64,000 bases of DNA, from the NCBI GenBank assembly GCA_031267825.1, contig JAIRYJ010000013.1:62001-126000 (forward strand), written 5' to 3'. The notes beneath the pieces are model-generated. The model searched no databases. It was not told the origin of the DNA and saw nothing but the letters and a program-made list of their open reading frames with translations. This document shows positions 52,257 to 60,757 of this stretch, piece after piece (positions within the stretch are counted from its first letter, which is position 1; each line of letters opens with the position of its first letter). The position numbers and the translations under genes were made by a program. This stretch comes from Bifidobacteriaceae bacterium (GTDB taxonomy: Bacteria > Actinomycetota > Actinomycetes > Actinomycetales > WQXJ01).

Positions 52257-54164
52257 CTAGGTGGAGGCCCCATGACCCCCGATCCTGACCAATTGGTTAT
52301 CTATCAGACGGGCAGGCCCGGCGTTGAAGGCGCCAATCAGACGAGCCACCCCGACCCAGTCCCCTGGCACTGGTTGAAAGCTCATAGGATCAACCAGGTC
52401 CATGTATTCAGGCAGTTCAGGGTTGTCACCGCGACCAAGCTCGCGCCGCGCTAGCTGGCGCACCTGATGAGCTGAGGCGCCTCCGGCAGCGGCCGCCGCG
52501 CCGGCCTCAATGGCGCGTGGCAAGACCAGCGCCGCCCGGCGCTGATCAACTGAAAGATAAGCGTTACGGCTCGACATAGCTAAACCATCAGACTCGCGGC
52601 GAGTCGCCACCGGGATGATCCTGACCCCCAAATCAAGGTCCAGGTTCATTCGTTGGACAGCCGCCAACTGCTGTGCGTCCTTTTCACCGAAGACCGCCGC
52701 ACTGGCGCCAGTCCGGCTGAGTAGCTTATGGACCACTGTCAGCACACCAGTGAAGTGGCCTGGGCGGATCGCACCTTCAAAGCGGCTTGCAAAAGAACCC
52801 GGATCAACTGTCACGACTGGTTCGCCATCAGGGTAAATGTCTAACACCTGTGGGGCATAGACCAAATCAGCTCCGGCCTGGCTCAAAACCATCAGATCGT
52901 GTTCTAGATCCCTTGGATAGCGTTCGAAATCCTCGTCCTGGCCGAACTGCAGCGGATTAACAAAGATTGTCACAATGACCTGCCCGCCCGCCTGGCGGGC
53001 GGCCTCGACCAGGTCAAGATGGCCTTGATGCAGCGCACCCATGGTCATGACCACAGTCCGCTCACCAGGCGCCAGGGCACCGGTCAGTTCTGGCCAGGTG
53101 CGCACCACCTGATGCTGGCCAGCCCGGCCAGCATCAGGTGCCGCTAGCGGCACCGGCCGCGCGGGCCTCGGGTCTTCAGCGCCAGGCTCAGGCAAGGCTG
53201 ACGGCACCGGCCGCGCCGACCGCGGGACGGCGCCATCCGGCTCCGGCCGCAACACGCGGAGCCCAGACCTGACCTGATCGGCTGTGATCCGGCCATCACC
53301 AGCCGCCATCTCCAAGGTCGCTGAAGCGAGCTGCTGATAACTCGAGACAAGAGCGAGAGCCTGGCGGGCGGCATCGTCCACGGCGATCGAACCATCCACC
53401 AACGCACCCCGGGTCGCGGCGTAAGACACCAAACTAGCCAAGTGAGCCGCCAGCGTGGCGTCATCGCCGCGCGCCGCCGGACCAGTTAGCGCCCCCGCCC
53501 CGCTGCTCAACGCGTTCTCCAAAGCCGCCCGGGTGAGCGGCCCAAGGACCTCAGCCGGACTGTCTACGCCACTGGCCCGCAAAACCTCGGCCGCCTGGCA
53601 GATCAGAGTGACCAAATGGTTAGCGGCGTGCGCCAAAGCGGCGTGATAGGCCGGGCGGTGTTCAGACGACACCACGAAAGGCTGACCGCCCAACTCCAAG
53701 GCCAGAGCAGCCGCTAACGGCGCCATACCGGGCGCCGCGTCAATCGCGCAGGGCGTGCCGCGCAACCGGGCGACATCAAGTGACGTGCCAGTGAATGTCA
53801 TCACAGGATGCACCGCCAAGGCGATCCCGCCCGCCCGGCTAACCGGTTCAAGGACTTCCCAACCGTAGACACCAGCGGCGTGGACCACAATCTGACCCGG
53901 CCGCCAAACCTTTGCCAAACTCTCCGCCAAATCCTTGATCTGATCATCTGGCACCGTCAAGAACACCAGATCGGCCTGCTTGGCTAAGCGGGACGGACTA
54001 ACCGGATCCAGTTTGGGCAGAATCAGCCCGGCCCGTTCACGGCTAGCCGGTGACCTGGCTGTCACAGCCACAATTGGATGACCGGCCTGAATCAGCGCAC
54101 CAGCGAAGGCGCCGCCAACTCGGCCAAAACCGATGATCCCCGCCGGGAGCCTGTCGTCTGGCAT
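52257..54164 (-). CDS. panC: Fusion of Rossmann/DUF2520 protein and pantothenate synthetase
   Basis: A 635-residue two-part protein. Residues 1-300 form an NAD(P)-binding Rossmann domain (AGIIGFGRVGGAFAGALIQA) plus DUF2520 helical domain (IALAVHPVMTFTG, VVSSEHRPAYHAALAHAANH). Residues about 355-635 are PanC, which joins pantoate and beta-alanine with ATP for coenzyme A. It shows the ATP-binding TVVMTMGALHQGHLDLVEAA, VTIFVNPLQFGQDEDFERYP, GEKDAQQLAAVQRMNLDLDL and RRESDGLAMSSRNAYLS. The usual KDYQQL has Ala in place of Tyr. A Pro/Ala-rich linker of about 50 residues joins them. The two proteins are adjacent separate genes in many actinobacteria, so a fusion is informative. The linker DNA contains a perfect 15-bp palindrome. 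PanD is not beside it. Confidence 0.9.
   Translation of the reverse strand: MPDDRLPAGIIGFGRVGGAFAGALIQAGHPIVAVTARSPASRERAGLILPKLDPVSPSRLAKQADLVFLTVPDDQIKDLAESLAKVWRPGQIVVHAAGVYGWEVLEPVSRAGGIALAVHPVMTFTGTSLDVARLRGTPCAIDAAPGMAPLAAALALELGGQPFVVSSEHRPAYHAALAHAANHLVTLICQAAEVLRASGVDSPAEVLGPLTRAALENALSSGAGALTGPAARGDDATLAAHLASLVSYAATRGALVDGSIAVDDAARQALALVSSYQQLASATLEMAAGDGRITADQVRSGLRVLRPEPDGAVPRSARPVPSALPEPGAEDPRPARPVPLAAPDAGRAGQHQVVRTWPELTGALAPGERTVVMTMGALHQGHLDLVEAARQAGGQVIVTIFVNPLQFGQDEDFERYPRDLEHDLMVLSQAGADLVYAPQVLDIYPDGEPVVTVDPGSFASRFEGAIRPGHFTGVLTVVHKLLSRTGASAAVFGEKDAQQLAAVQRMNLDLDLGVRIIPVATRRESDGLAMSSRNAYLSVDQRRAALVLPRAIEAGAAAAAGGASAHQVRQLARRELGRGDNPELPEYMDLVDPMSFQPVPGDWVGVARLIGAFNAGPARLIDNQLVRIGGHGAST
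53106..53140. repeat. Perfect 15-bp inverted repeat in the linker of the PanC fusion
   Basis: Arms CACCTGATGCTGGCC and GGCCAGCATCAGGTG flank a 5-base loop AGCCC. It lies inside coding sequence for the linker (APDAGRAGQHQV), exactly at the boundary of the two fused domains. It resembles an intergenic hairpin kept in frame. Confidence 0.75.
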
Positions 54165-54750
54165 CGCAACATTGTCCCAAATGTGTTCGATCGGCGCGGA
54201 CCTAGTTCAGCCGCGCGCTCGCCTGCGTCAGCCTGGGCCATGAAGGGTGTGTTGCCCAACACCCAGTAATACTCCCCCGCGATCCGCGGGCGGGCGGGCG
54301 CCTCAGCTCTCTCAAAAGCAGCCCAGAAGAAGATTTCGCCCGGGCCCGGGCCAACCGTCACTTGGGCCGGTCAACTGCCTGCCCACCGGCCGACCAGACG
54401 GGCGCTTCAGCTTGGTCAGGGCGGGTCGGGCCGGCCAGCCTGGCTCTCACGCAAGGGCGGGGCGGGTGGGCCGGGGGCCAACGCCGTGGGACAGGGCTAA
54501 GGCAAACAAACACAGCCATCGAGACGCGGCACCCACGAATGAACCAACCGAAATGCCATCCGCTGTGAATATGTGAACAAAAACGCGCGCCATTCGGGTC
54601 TTTCTCTACGGCGTCAATGATCTTTAGCGGTATAAAGTTACCCACGATACAAGTTGAGCCCCAGAGCTATATCTCACTTGCATTGGACTAACTACACGCA
54701 GGGCGCTAGGCGGAGCGCCGACACCATTAGTGGTTAAGGAGGGTTTGGCA
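54165..54750. other. Long intergenic region upstream of the TIR-repeat gene
   Basis: The left part (54165-54500) is GC-rich with the composite-element copy at 54212-54275. The right part (54520-54700) is more AT-rich than its neighbours, including AATATGTGAACAAAAACG and GCGGTATAAAGTTACC, and could be the TIR gene promoter. A hairpin GGCGCT/AGCGCC (54702-54719) lies 16 bases before the ribosome site. No gene is supported by codon pattern. The AT-rich stretch is also a plausible Lsr2 target. Confidence 0.45.
54212..54275. repeat. Composite intergenic element, partial copy
   Basis: CGTCAGCCTGGGCCATGAAGG followed by GTGTGTTGCCCAACACCC matches the 7998-8040 module (CGTCAACTTGGGCCGCGAAG, GGTGTTGTTCAACACCC). 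The stem GGTGT/ACACC is preserved with changes. Confidence 0.5.
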
Positions 54751-56580
54751 GTGCAGGTATTCATCAGCTACCGGCGGGCTGACAACGAAACCTACCACCA
54801 GATCGCCAACAGACTGGCCAGAGAATTGCCCATCCGCTTTGAAGCGGAAACAGGCGAACTGCTTGAGGCCTTCATGGACCTTGACATGCACGGCGGCGAG
54901 CGCTGGTATGACAGGTTACAAACTGAGGTCAAACTGTCGGCCGTGTTTATTCCACTGGTAACTATGGGCTATTTCAACTCAGACATGTGCTTACGCGAAC
55001 TCAAATGGTTCCTCGATCACGCAGCGGCACCAGACCGGCGGTTAACGGTCTTACCGGTGGTATTGGCTGGTTACGACAGAATAATGAGCCGGTCTCACCG
55101 GCGCCAGGAAATCGTCGATATTTCTGACCTGAACTGCATCAACGCCCAAGCCTCGATACGCCAAGGGCTACAAGGAATGGGCTGGGCTGAATTACTTGAT
55201 GATCTTGTAACAGCCTTAGTTCAAGCCTGGGAAGCGGCAGTGGCGCGGCCAGCGACACTACCGCGGTCCTCCTCCGGCCAGATCCCGAGGCGGCGGTCAA
55301 CGCCGCCAGCGGCCAACTTACCGCCGCCCGTGCCACCAGTTCAGCTACCAAAACAGAACGCGGCGGTTCCGGCAATTCAGGCCGTCCCGTCCAGTCCAGT
55401 GCCGCTACCAACGCCCACACCAGCCGCCTTACCAAAATGGGCCGCCAGCCAAGACGCCCTACCGATGGCCGCAGCGGCTCCCGCTGCGGCGCCTCCCGCA
55501 CCCACACCAAGCCCGGTGGCACTCCCTCGACGCCGGGCCAATGGGCCAGCCGCACCAGCCATACCGCCTCCAGGACCGACCGTTCCGGCGGTCGTGACAG
55601 TGCCAGCCGTGGTGACTGTCTCCGCCACACCGGCGGTGCCATCCGGCCCGTCAGGGCTGCCAATGCGGTCACCAGTGCCTTCGGTCGCGACCGGGCGGCC
55701 AGCCCAGTCAGACATTGATCTGGCTGTCGGTTTGTTCAACCACACCGTTGGCGCGGAACTCGACGAGTGCCGCGCCATGGTTGGCGAACTGAACCAGCTG
55801 GCGGCTAAGTTCCCTGATGACGCCGACATCAACCTGCAGCTCGCGATGGCTTTAGTCAACATCACAGTTGAGGCCGCCATGGATGAGCGGCGCCAAATGG
55901 TGCTTGAGTTGCGCCAGGTAACCGCCAGGTTCCCGGATGATCCAGAAATCAATCTCCGGCTCGCCCGTGGTCTGGCCAACGTCACTGTCAAAGCCTCACT
56001 TGATGAGCGCCGTTCAGTTGTCGACGAATTGCGCCAATTGGCCGTCCGGTTCTCATCTAACGCCGCGATTAGCTTGGAGCTCGCCAAAGGGCTGTTCAAC
56101 CTGACAGTTGAAGCCGACCTGGAGGAATGCTACGAGGTGGTGAGCGAGCTGCGCCGGATGGCTGGCCGGTTCCCAAGCAGCGTCGGAATCACTCTCCAGT
56201 TCGCCCAGGGGTTGTTCAACATAACGGTCAAAGGAGGCGTCGACCAGCGCCGGGCGGCCGTCAACGAATTGCGCCAGTTGGCGGGCCGGTTCCCGTCTAA
56301 TCCCGGTATTAACCTGCAGCACGCCACTGGATTGTTCGGCATGACAGCCAAAGTGGGTCTAGATGAGCGCCGCGAGCTGGTGCGGGAGTTACGCCAGTTG
56401 GCGGGCCGGTTCCAAAACGACCCTTGGATCAACTTGCAGCTAGCCAAAGGACTGTTCAACATCACCGTCGAGGCGGACGGAGACGAACGCCAGTACATCG
56501 CTCAAGAGCTGCGTCAACTAGCTGGTCGTTTCCCAGCCGATCAGCAGTTCGCCGCTGTCTGCGGCTGGCTCCGCACTTGA
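54751..56580 (+). CDS. TIR domain protein with seven 40-residue C-terminal repeats
   Basis: A 609-residue protein. The TIR domain (1-160) shows VQVFISYRRADNETYHQIAN and LLEAFMDLDMHGGERWYDRL. The helix SDMCLRELKWFLDHA follows, with Glu83 where the NADase glutamate lies. A Pro/Ala-rich linker (about 165-320) follows. Residues 321-600 are seven near-tandem repeats of 40 residues with consensus INLQLAKGLFNITVEA then DERRxxVxELRQLAGRFP, predicted to be two helices each and to stack as an alpha-solenoid related to TPR. I chose GTG 54751 because AAGGAGGG lies 7 bases upstream; another start at 54730 would cover that site. A perfect hairpin follows the stop. TIR-solenoid proteins occur in antiphage and effector settings; none is identified here. 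It interrupts the folate-panC neighbourhood. Confidence 0.85.
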   Translation: MQVFISYRRADNETYHQIANRLARELPIRFEAETGELLEAFMDLDMHGGERWYDRLQTEVKLSAVFIPLVTMGYFNSDMCLRELKWFLDHAAAPDRRLTVLPVVLAGYDRIMSRSHRRQEIVDISDLNCINAQASIRQGLQGMGWAELLDDLVTALVQAWEAAVARPATLPRSSSGQIPRRRSTPPAANLPPPVPPVQLPKQNAAVPAIQAVPSSPVPLPTPTPAALPKWAASQDALPMAAAAPAAAPPAPTPSPVALPRRRANGPAAPAIPPPGPTVPAVVTVPAVVTVSATPAVPSGPSGLPMRSPVPSVATGRPAQSDIDLAVGLFNHTVGAELDECRAMVGELNQLAAKFPDDADINLQLAMALVNITVEAAMDERRQMVLELRQVTARFPDDPEINLRLARGLANVTVKASLDERRSVVDELRQLAVRFSSNAAISLELAKGLFNLTVEADLEECYEVVSELRRMAGRFPSSVGITLQFAQGLFNITVKGGVDQRRAAVNELRQLAGRFPSNPGINLQHATGLFGMTAKVGLDERRELVRELRQLAGRFQNDPWINLQLAKGLFNITVEADGDERQYIAQELRQLAGRFPADQQFAAVCGWLRT

Positions 56581-56599
56581 CCAGCCAAGACGCTGGTCA
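56578..56599 (+). terminator. Hairpin directly after the TIR-repeat gene
   Basis: TGACCAGC and GCTGGTCA form a perfect 8-bp stem with a 6-base loop, starting at the stop codon itself. The arm and loop sequence CCAGCCAAGAC is shared with the tandem repeats at 45625-45695. Confidence 0.55.
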
Positions 56600-56704
56600 G
56601 CGCTACGGACTAGGAGGCTGGCGAAAAGCGGCCTCCGGCAGTGTTGACGCCTGTCAGCGCATCGCTGACCCACGGAAACGCGGGAAACCGGCATAGTTCT
56701 GCGT

Positions 56705-56785
56705 CCTAGGGGACTGTTGTCCGACAGTCTCCTAGGCGGCGTCAAGTGGGGAGGCGAAGGGCGTGTTTTAACACTCCGCTAAGCG
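56705..56785. repeat. Composite intergenic element, another copy
   Basis: CCTAGGGGACTGT and ACAGTCTCCTAGG form a hairpin (56705-56736) like that at 7910-7941. GTCAAGTGGGGAGGCGAAGGG and GTGTTTTAACACTCC then match the 7998-8040 module. The element ends at the DUF3180 stop. Confidence 0.5.
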
Positions 56786-57285
56786 CTTTGGCTTGGAGGA
56801 TCATCGGTTTCAGTGCCGGTTGGTCCCGGTGGCAGTCGGCAAAATGATTCAGCCAAGCGTCCAGCGGCACAAAGCAGACCGGCCGTGCCCGCCGCCGCTG
56901 CGGCGGGCCAAAAGCGTTCCCACGTCACAGGAGAGTGCGGCACTAGCAGTGTCAGACCCGCCAGACCGGCGTAGACGCCGGTTAGGACAGCTCCAGCGAT
57001 TGTGCAACTGCGAGCGCCGACCGCCAAGCGGGCGGCACCCAACAGGTTAACTTCCGGCCGTTTACCCTGGACATATTGCCGGACTTGCCAGGTGGCGGCA
57101 GTTATCCCAACCGCCAGTAGAACAAACAGGCCCGGAACGGTCCACGGAACAGTGACTGGCCCGAGTCCCAAATCTTGTGCCAGATCACCGGCCAGCATCG
57201 CGGCGGCGCAGGCCACAACGAGCAGGACAAGAACGGTCCGCAACCGGGTCAAGGTCAGACGTCCGGCCGGGCCACGGGCATCCAA
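56779..57285 (-). CDS. DUF3180 family membrane protein
   Basis: A 168-residue protein with four membrane helices (TVLVLLVVACAAAMLAGDLA, VPGLFVLLAVGITAATWQVR, CTIAGAVLTGVYAGLAGLTL, AAAAAGTAGLLCAAG). The conserved RLAVGARSCTIAGA segment places it in DUF3180, the usual partner downstream of folK in actinobacteria. Function is not established. The ATG at 57285 lies inside the last 31 bases of the folBK frame, so the two genes overlap. Confidence 0.82.
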   Translation of the reverse strand: MDARGPAGRLTLTRLRTVLVLLVVACAAAMLAGDLAQDLGLGPVTVPWTVPGLFVLLAVGITAATWQVRQYVQGKRPEVNLLGAARLAVGARSCTIAGAVLTGVYAGLAGLTLLVPHSPVTWERFWPAAAAAGTAGLLCAAGRLAESFCRLPPGPTGTETDDPPSQSA

Positions 57286-60200
57286 TAAGCGCCGCTACCT
57301 AGAGATGGACCGCCAGGGTTACCTTGTGGGTTGGCTTCACCGGCTGGTCCGCCCTGATCAAGGCGTGAGACGGGCGGCAGAACCGCGCCGGGTGCGTAGG
57401 CGGCGCCTTGAGGTGAGCCGGGTTGGCGGGCATCCGGGCCAAAGCCCAAACCAGCCGCCAATTGGGCGGCTGGTGGCACCACCTGTGCCTTGACACCGGC
57501 GGAGCGGCGTAAGACTGGTTCGGCCTGAGCCGGTTGAGCTTGAGGTTGGGCTTGAGGTTGGGCTTGGTAGATGGGACCAGGCTGGTCAGATCGTATAACT
57601 GGTGACTGGCCTGGATAGACCGGTCCCGGTTGAGGCTGCTGGCCTGGTGGGTAAGGCGCGGCTTGGGGGACTCGTGCGTCAGGCGGTGGCCCATACTGTG
57701 GCGCGCTGGGCGGCGCCATCACGCCGCCGACGATCTGTCCCTGCGGTCCGGGGGGCGCCTGGAAAGCCTGAGGTGCTTGAGGTCCTTGCGGGGCAGCACT
57801 GGCCGGGCCGATCATGGCCGGGCCGTAACCCGGCCCAACCTGTCCTCCAGGCACAACCGACCCACCTGGCCCAATCGGCCCGTCCATCCCTTGGGCCGGC
57901 ATTAGACCGGCCATCTGAACGGCCGGTTGCCGGGCGGCAGGAGCGGGTAGCGGTTGCCCGGCGGTTTGAAAAGCCGGTGCCGCCACTGGGGCGGCTGGTG
58001 GTGGTAGCGGATGCGGCTGACGCCCAGGCATGGCGGACGATCCCGGCAACGCGTAAACCGGTTCAAAAGGAATTGGTCGGCCCGCCTCAGGGTAGGGCGC
58101 TTCAAGCTCGTTACGTGATGAAATCCGAGCCGTCGGCGGAACCTCAGCTAGTTCTAGTTGACCAAATATCGATTGCGGTGGAGCCGAACTGAAACTCTCA
58201 AAAGCGGGCATTGATGCGAAAGCCGAACTGGTGAAGCCTCCTGGACCGATTTCTGACGGCGGCCCGGCGTTGGCTTGTCCGTTGGTCGGCGGCAGGCCAG
58301 CATTTGGCCCGCCCTGGGCGGAGGCGCCGACTGGTGAGTCCATTCCCGGACGCGGCGGCACTGGTCCGCCCTGGCCAGGTCGGCCGGTGTGTGACTCGAT
58401 CACTACCGCTTCGCCCTCCAGGTTGGCCCGCCGGGCGGCGGCGAAGAAGCTCGGTACGCCCGGCATCTTGGTGGTGAACGGATTGGGTGACAGTGGTGTT
58501 GGTAGCGGGGCAGGTAACTGTGCCAAGGCTTCATCTGGTCTGCCACCAGTCCAATCCGGTCTGGTCTGACTCCGCGGTACGGCCGAGGCGTCAGACCCAG
58601 CGGCATACGGCCCGTCGCCACCAGGTAGCGCACCGCTAGCCTGGCCCGCGCCGGACGCCTGGGTTGCTACGGTTCCGAAGCCGGAACCTTGGCCCACCGC
58701 CACAGCTGGTTCCGCCCAGGGCCGGTCCGGTCCGGCGGAACCATCCGGTCCACCAGGGCTGGTTTGTGCTCCGGAGCGTTCAACCAGCGGCGGAGGGCTG
58801 TATTGCCCGCCCCACAGTCGCGTTAGCGGCTGGTCGCGTTCCGGCGATGGCGGAGTTGGAGTGTACTGGCCAACGATCACGGGTGAACCGGTGCCAGGAA
58901 CGGCACCAGCCCCAACCGGACCCCCGGCAGCGACCGGACCACCAGCCCCAGCCAAACTGCCAGCGGGACCCGCCATGGCGGCATCGTCCACTGAACCACC
59001 GGCCGGTTCAGCCCACGGCACCCGGCCAGCCGTGGCCGAACCAAGCGGGCCGGGCACGCCGGGCACGCCAAACCCGCCAGACAATTGAGCACCGGTTTGG
59101 CCGACAGCGGCTTTAGCCACAGTGGTCGGAGCGGCCCACGGCACCGGCCCAGCGACAGCCGGCCCCGGACCAACCCCACGGCCCCTCGCCACAGCCGACC
59201 CAACCCGCTCCGGGTTAACTTCCCCAATTCCGGCCGCCTGAGTCGACAACAAGCCAGTCTGACCAGCCGCGTTAGCCATCGCCTCGTGATCAACCTCAGA
59301 CACCCCCTGGCCACCGACTCCAGGCTGGCCGGCGCCACCTGGCGGAGTCACCGGCCGGTCCCAATCCGGGGCCAGCCAACGGATACAACCCCGGTCTGGC
59401 GCTACCTGCGCCAAAGCCGCCACCGAACCGCCACCCAAACCAGGCAGGAAAGCCCGGGGCGACATCAAAGACCACGGCACCAAAACGAAAGCTCGCTCAT
59501 GGGCTCGCGGATGCGGCAGGGTCAGATCATCCTCATCAACTAGCAGCGTGTCGTAGGCGATCAAGTCAAGATCAAGGGTCCGTGGCGCCCAACGCCCGGT
59601 CCGCTGGCGGCCGTGTTTCTCTTCAATGCCTTGCAGGGTGTGCAGCAAGCGGCGCGGCGACAAACTAGTCCTAATGTGCGCCACGGCGTTGAAAAAGTCA
59701 GGCTGATCCGGCCGTCCAACTGGGGCGGTGCGGGCCAACGGTGAAACCGCCACCACCTCAATGCCTGGCTCGGCTCGCATGTCGTCAAGGGCCGCCCGCA
59801 AAGTCGACAAGGCTTCACCCAGATTGGCGCCCAAAGCGACAATCCCGTCAACTGGTTCATCTGGCACCCAGTTAGCTGTGCCCTCAGCAGCGGCCCGGCT
59901 ATGATCCGTTCGGCGCCGCCGGACCAGGGCCCCTCCCGGCCGGGACGCACCATCCGAACCTGCTGGGTTCGGCCCATCCAAACCTGGTGGGTTCGGGCCA
60001 TCAGACGTGGCGCCAGGCAACGGACCGGCTGTCGTGGTTGGCCCACCCCGGCCGGGGCGGCTTGAACCGATAATGCCGGAACTACCGCCATCGCCTCGGC
60101 CTAAACCTAAGCCGTCAACCGGTGATGACCCAGTGCGTAAACCAGCTTCACGTTCAGCCCGGCCAACAGCTTCAAACATCGCCGAATCGGGGGCAACAAA

Positions 60201-60566
60201 TGTTGAGTCGGGCGAATCGGCTGTCCGCCGGATTGACACAGCGACATCTTTAAAGTCAACGCCAAGCCGGGCGGCCGACTTGTGGACTGTAACTTCAACA
60301 ATCTCAACCCGGCCTAAAGCCAGAATCGCTTCGGCAATTCTGGCCGCCAGTGTTTCGATTAGGCGGACCGGATCGCCTTTCAAGATGCCTTCTATTAGGC
60401 GGGCAACGACAGCGTAGTCAACCGTTGATTCCAGCGAGTCAGTCGCGGCGGCTTGCCGAGTGTTCAGCCGCAAGGCCACGTCGGCCACGAAAACTTGGCC
60501 GTTCGCCTGTTCTTCTGGCAGCGCACCATGGTGCCCAAAGGCTGAAATTCCGCGCAGTTCAATCAT
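57255..60566 (-). CDS. folK: FolB-FolK fusion with a very long low-complexity C-terminal tail
   Basis: An 1103-residue fusion of two folate enzymes. FolB (about 1-110) begins MIELRGISAFGHHGALPEEQ and continues with VTVHKSAARLGVDFKDVAVS; it is dihydroneopterin aldolase. FolK (about 245-400) shows VDGIVALGANLGEALSTLRA, FFNAVAHIRTSLSPRRLLHT, RTLDLDLIAYDTLLVDE and LTLPHPRAHERAFVLVP; it is the hydroxymethyl-dihydropterin pyrophosphokinase. The joiner is about 130 residues of Gly/Pro/Asp sequence. The tail of about 700 residues is almost entirely Pro, Gly, Ala and Gln with short repeats (QPQAQPQAQPAQ). The frame is open throughout and ends in DUF3180, so the tail is coding. It is presumably disordered. 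I chose ATG 60566 over 60605 from the FolB N-terminus. It lies 191 bases after folP. Confidence 0.85.
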   Translation of the reverse strand: MIELRGISAFGHHGALPEEQANGQVFVADVALRLNTRQAAATDSLESTVDYAVVARLIEGILKGDPVRLIETLAARIAEAILALGRVEIVEVTVHKSAARLGVDFKDVAVSIRRTADSPDSTFVAPDSAMFEAVGRAEREAGLRTGSSPVDGLGLGRGDGGSSGIIGSSRPGRGGPTTTAGPLPGATSDGPNPPGLDGPNPAGSDGASRPGGALVRRRRTDHSRAAAEGTANWVPDEPVDGIVALGANLGEALSTLRAALDDMRAEPGIEVVAVSPLARTAPVGRPDQPDFFNAVAHIRTSLSPRRLLHTLQGIEEKHGRQRTGRWAPRTLDLDLIAYDTLLVDEDDLTLPHPRAHERAFVLVPWSLMSPRAFLPGLGGGSVAALAQVAPDRGCIRWLAPDWDRPVTPPGGAGQPGVGGQGVSEVDHEAMANAAGQTGLLSTQAAGIGEVNPERVGSAVARGRGVGPGPAVAGPVPWAAPTTVAKAAVGQTGAQLSGGFGVPGVPGPLGSATAGRVPWAEPAGGSVDDAAMAGPAGSLAGAGGPVAAGGPVGAGAVPGTGSPVIVGQYTPTPPSPERDQPLTRLWGGQYSPPPLVERSGAQTSPGGPDGSAGPDRPWAEPAVAVGQGSGFGTVATQASGAGQASGALPGGDGPYAAGSDASAVPRSQTRPDWTGGRPDEALAQLPAPLPTPLSPNPFTTKMPGVPSFFAAARRANLEGEAVVIESHTGRPGQGGPVPPRPGMDSPVGASAQGGPNAGLPPTNGQANAGPPSEIGPGGFTSSAFASMPAFESFSSAPPQSIFGQLELAEVPPTARISSRNELEAPYPEAGRPIPFEPVYALPGSSAMPGRQPHPLPPPAAPVAAPAFQTAGQPLPAPAARQPAVQMAGLMPAQGMDGPIGPGGSVVPGGQVGPGYGPAMIGPASAAPQGPQAPQAFQAPPGPQGQIVGGVMAPPSAPQYGPPPDARVPQAAPYPPGQQPQPGPVYPGQSPVIRSDQPGPIYQAQPQAQPQAQPAQAEPVLRRSAGVKAQVVPPAAQLAAGLGFGPDARQPGSPQGAAYAPGAVLPPVSRLDQGGPAGEANPQGNPGGPSLGSGAYWMPVARPDV

Positions 60567-60757
60567 GTCCAAAGAACCGTCGGTCGGTCCAAGCACCCAG
60601 TCCATCAGCTAATCATCCCCCGTCGCAGACCGGCTATGGAAGGGTCAGGTCTTTCGCAACAATAACCTGTGCCGGCGCAACGAGTTTATCGCGACAATTT
60701 GGTTTAGCGATTAGGCCCGCCCCCTGAGGCGCACAAGCCGCACTGATTCGCGGGCCG

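Noticed and set aside
54165-54750. Mobile element ends flanking the TIR-repeat gene
   Set aside because: Composite repeat modules occur on both sides, but there is no transposase, matching terminal inverted repeat or target duplication that I can see.
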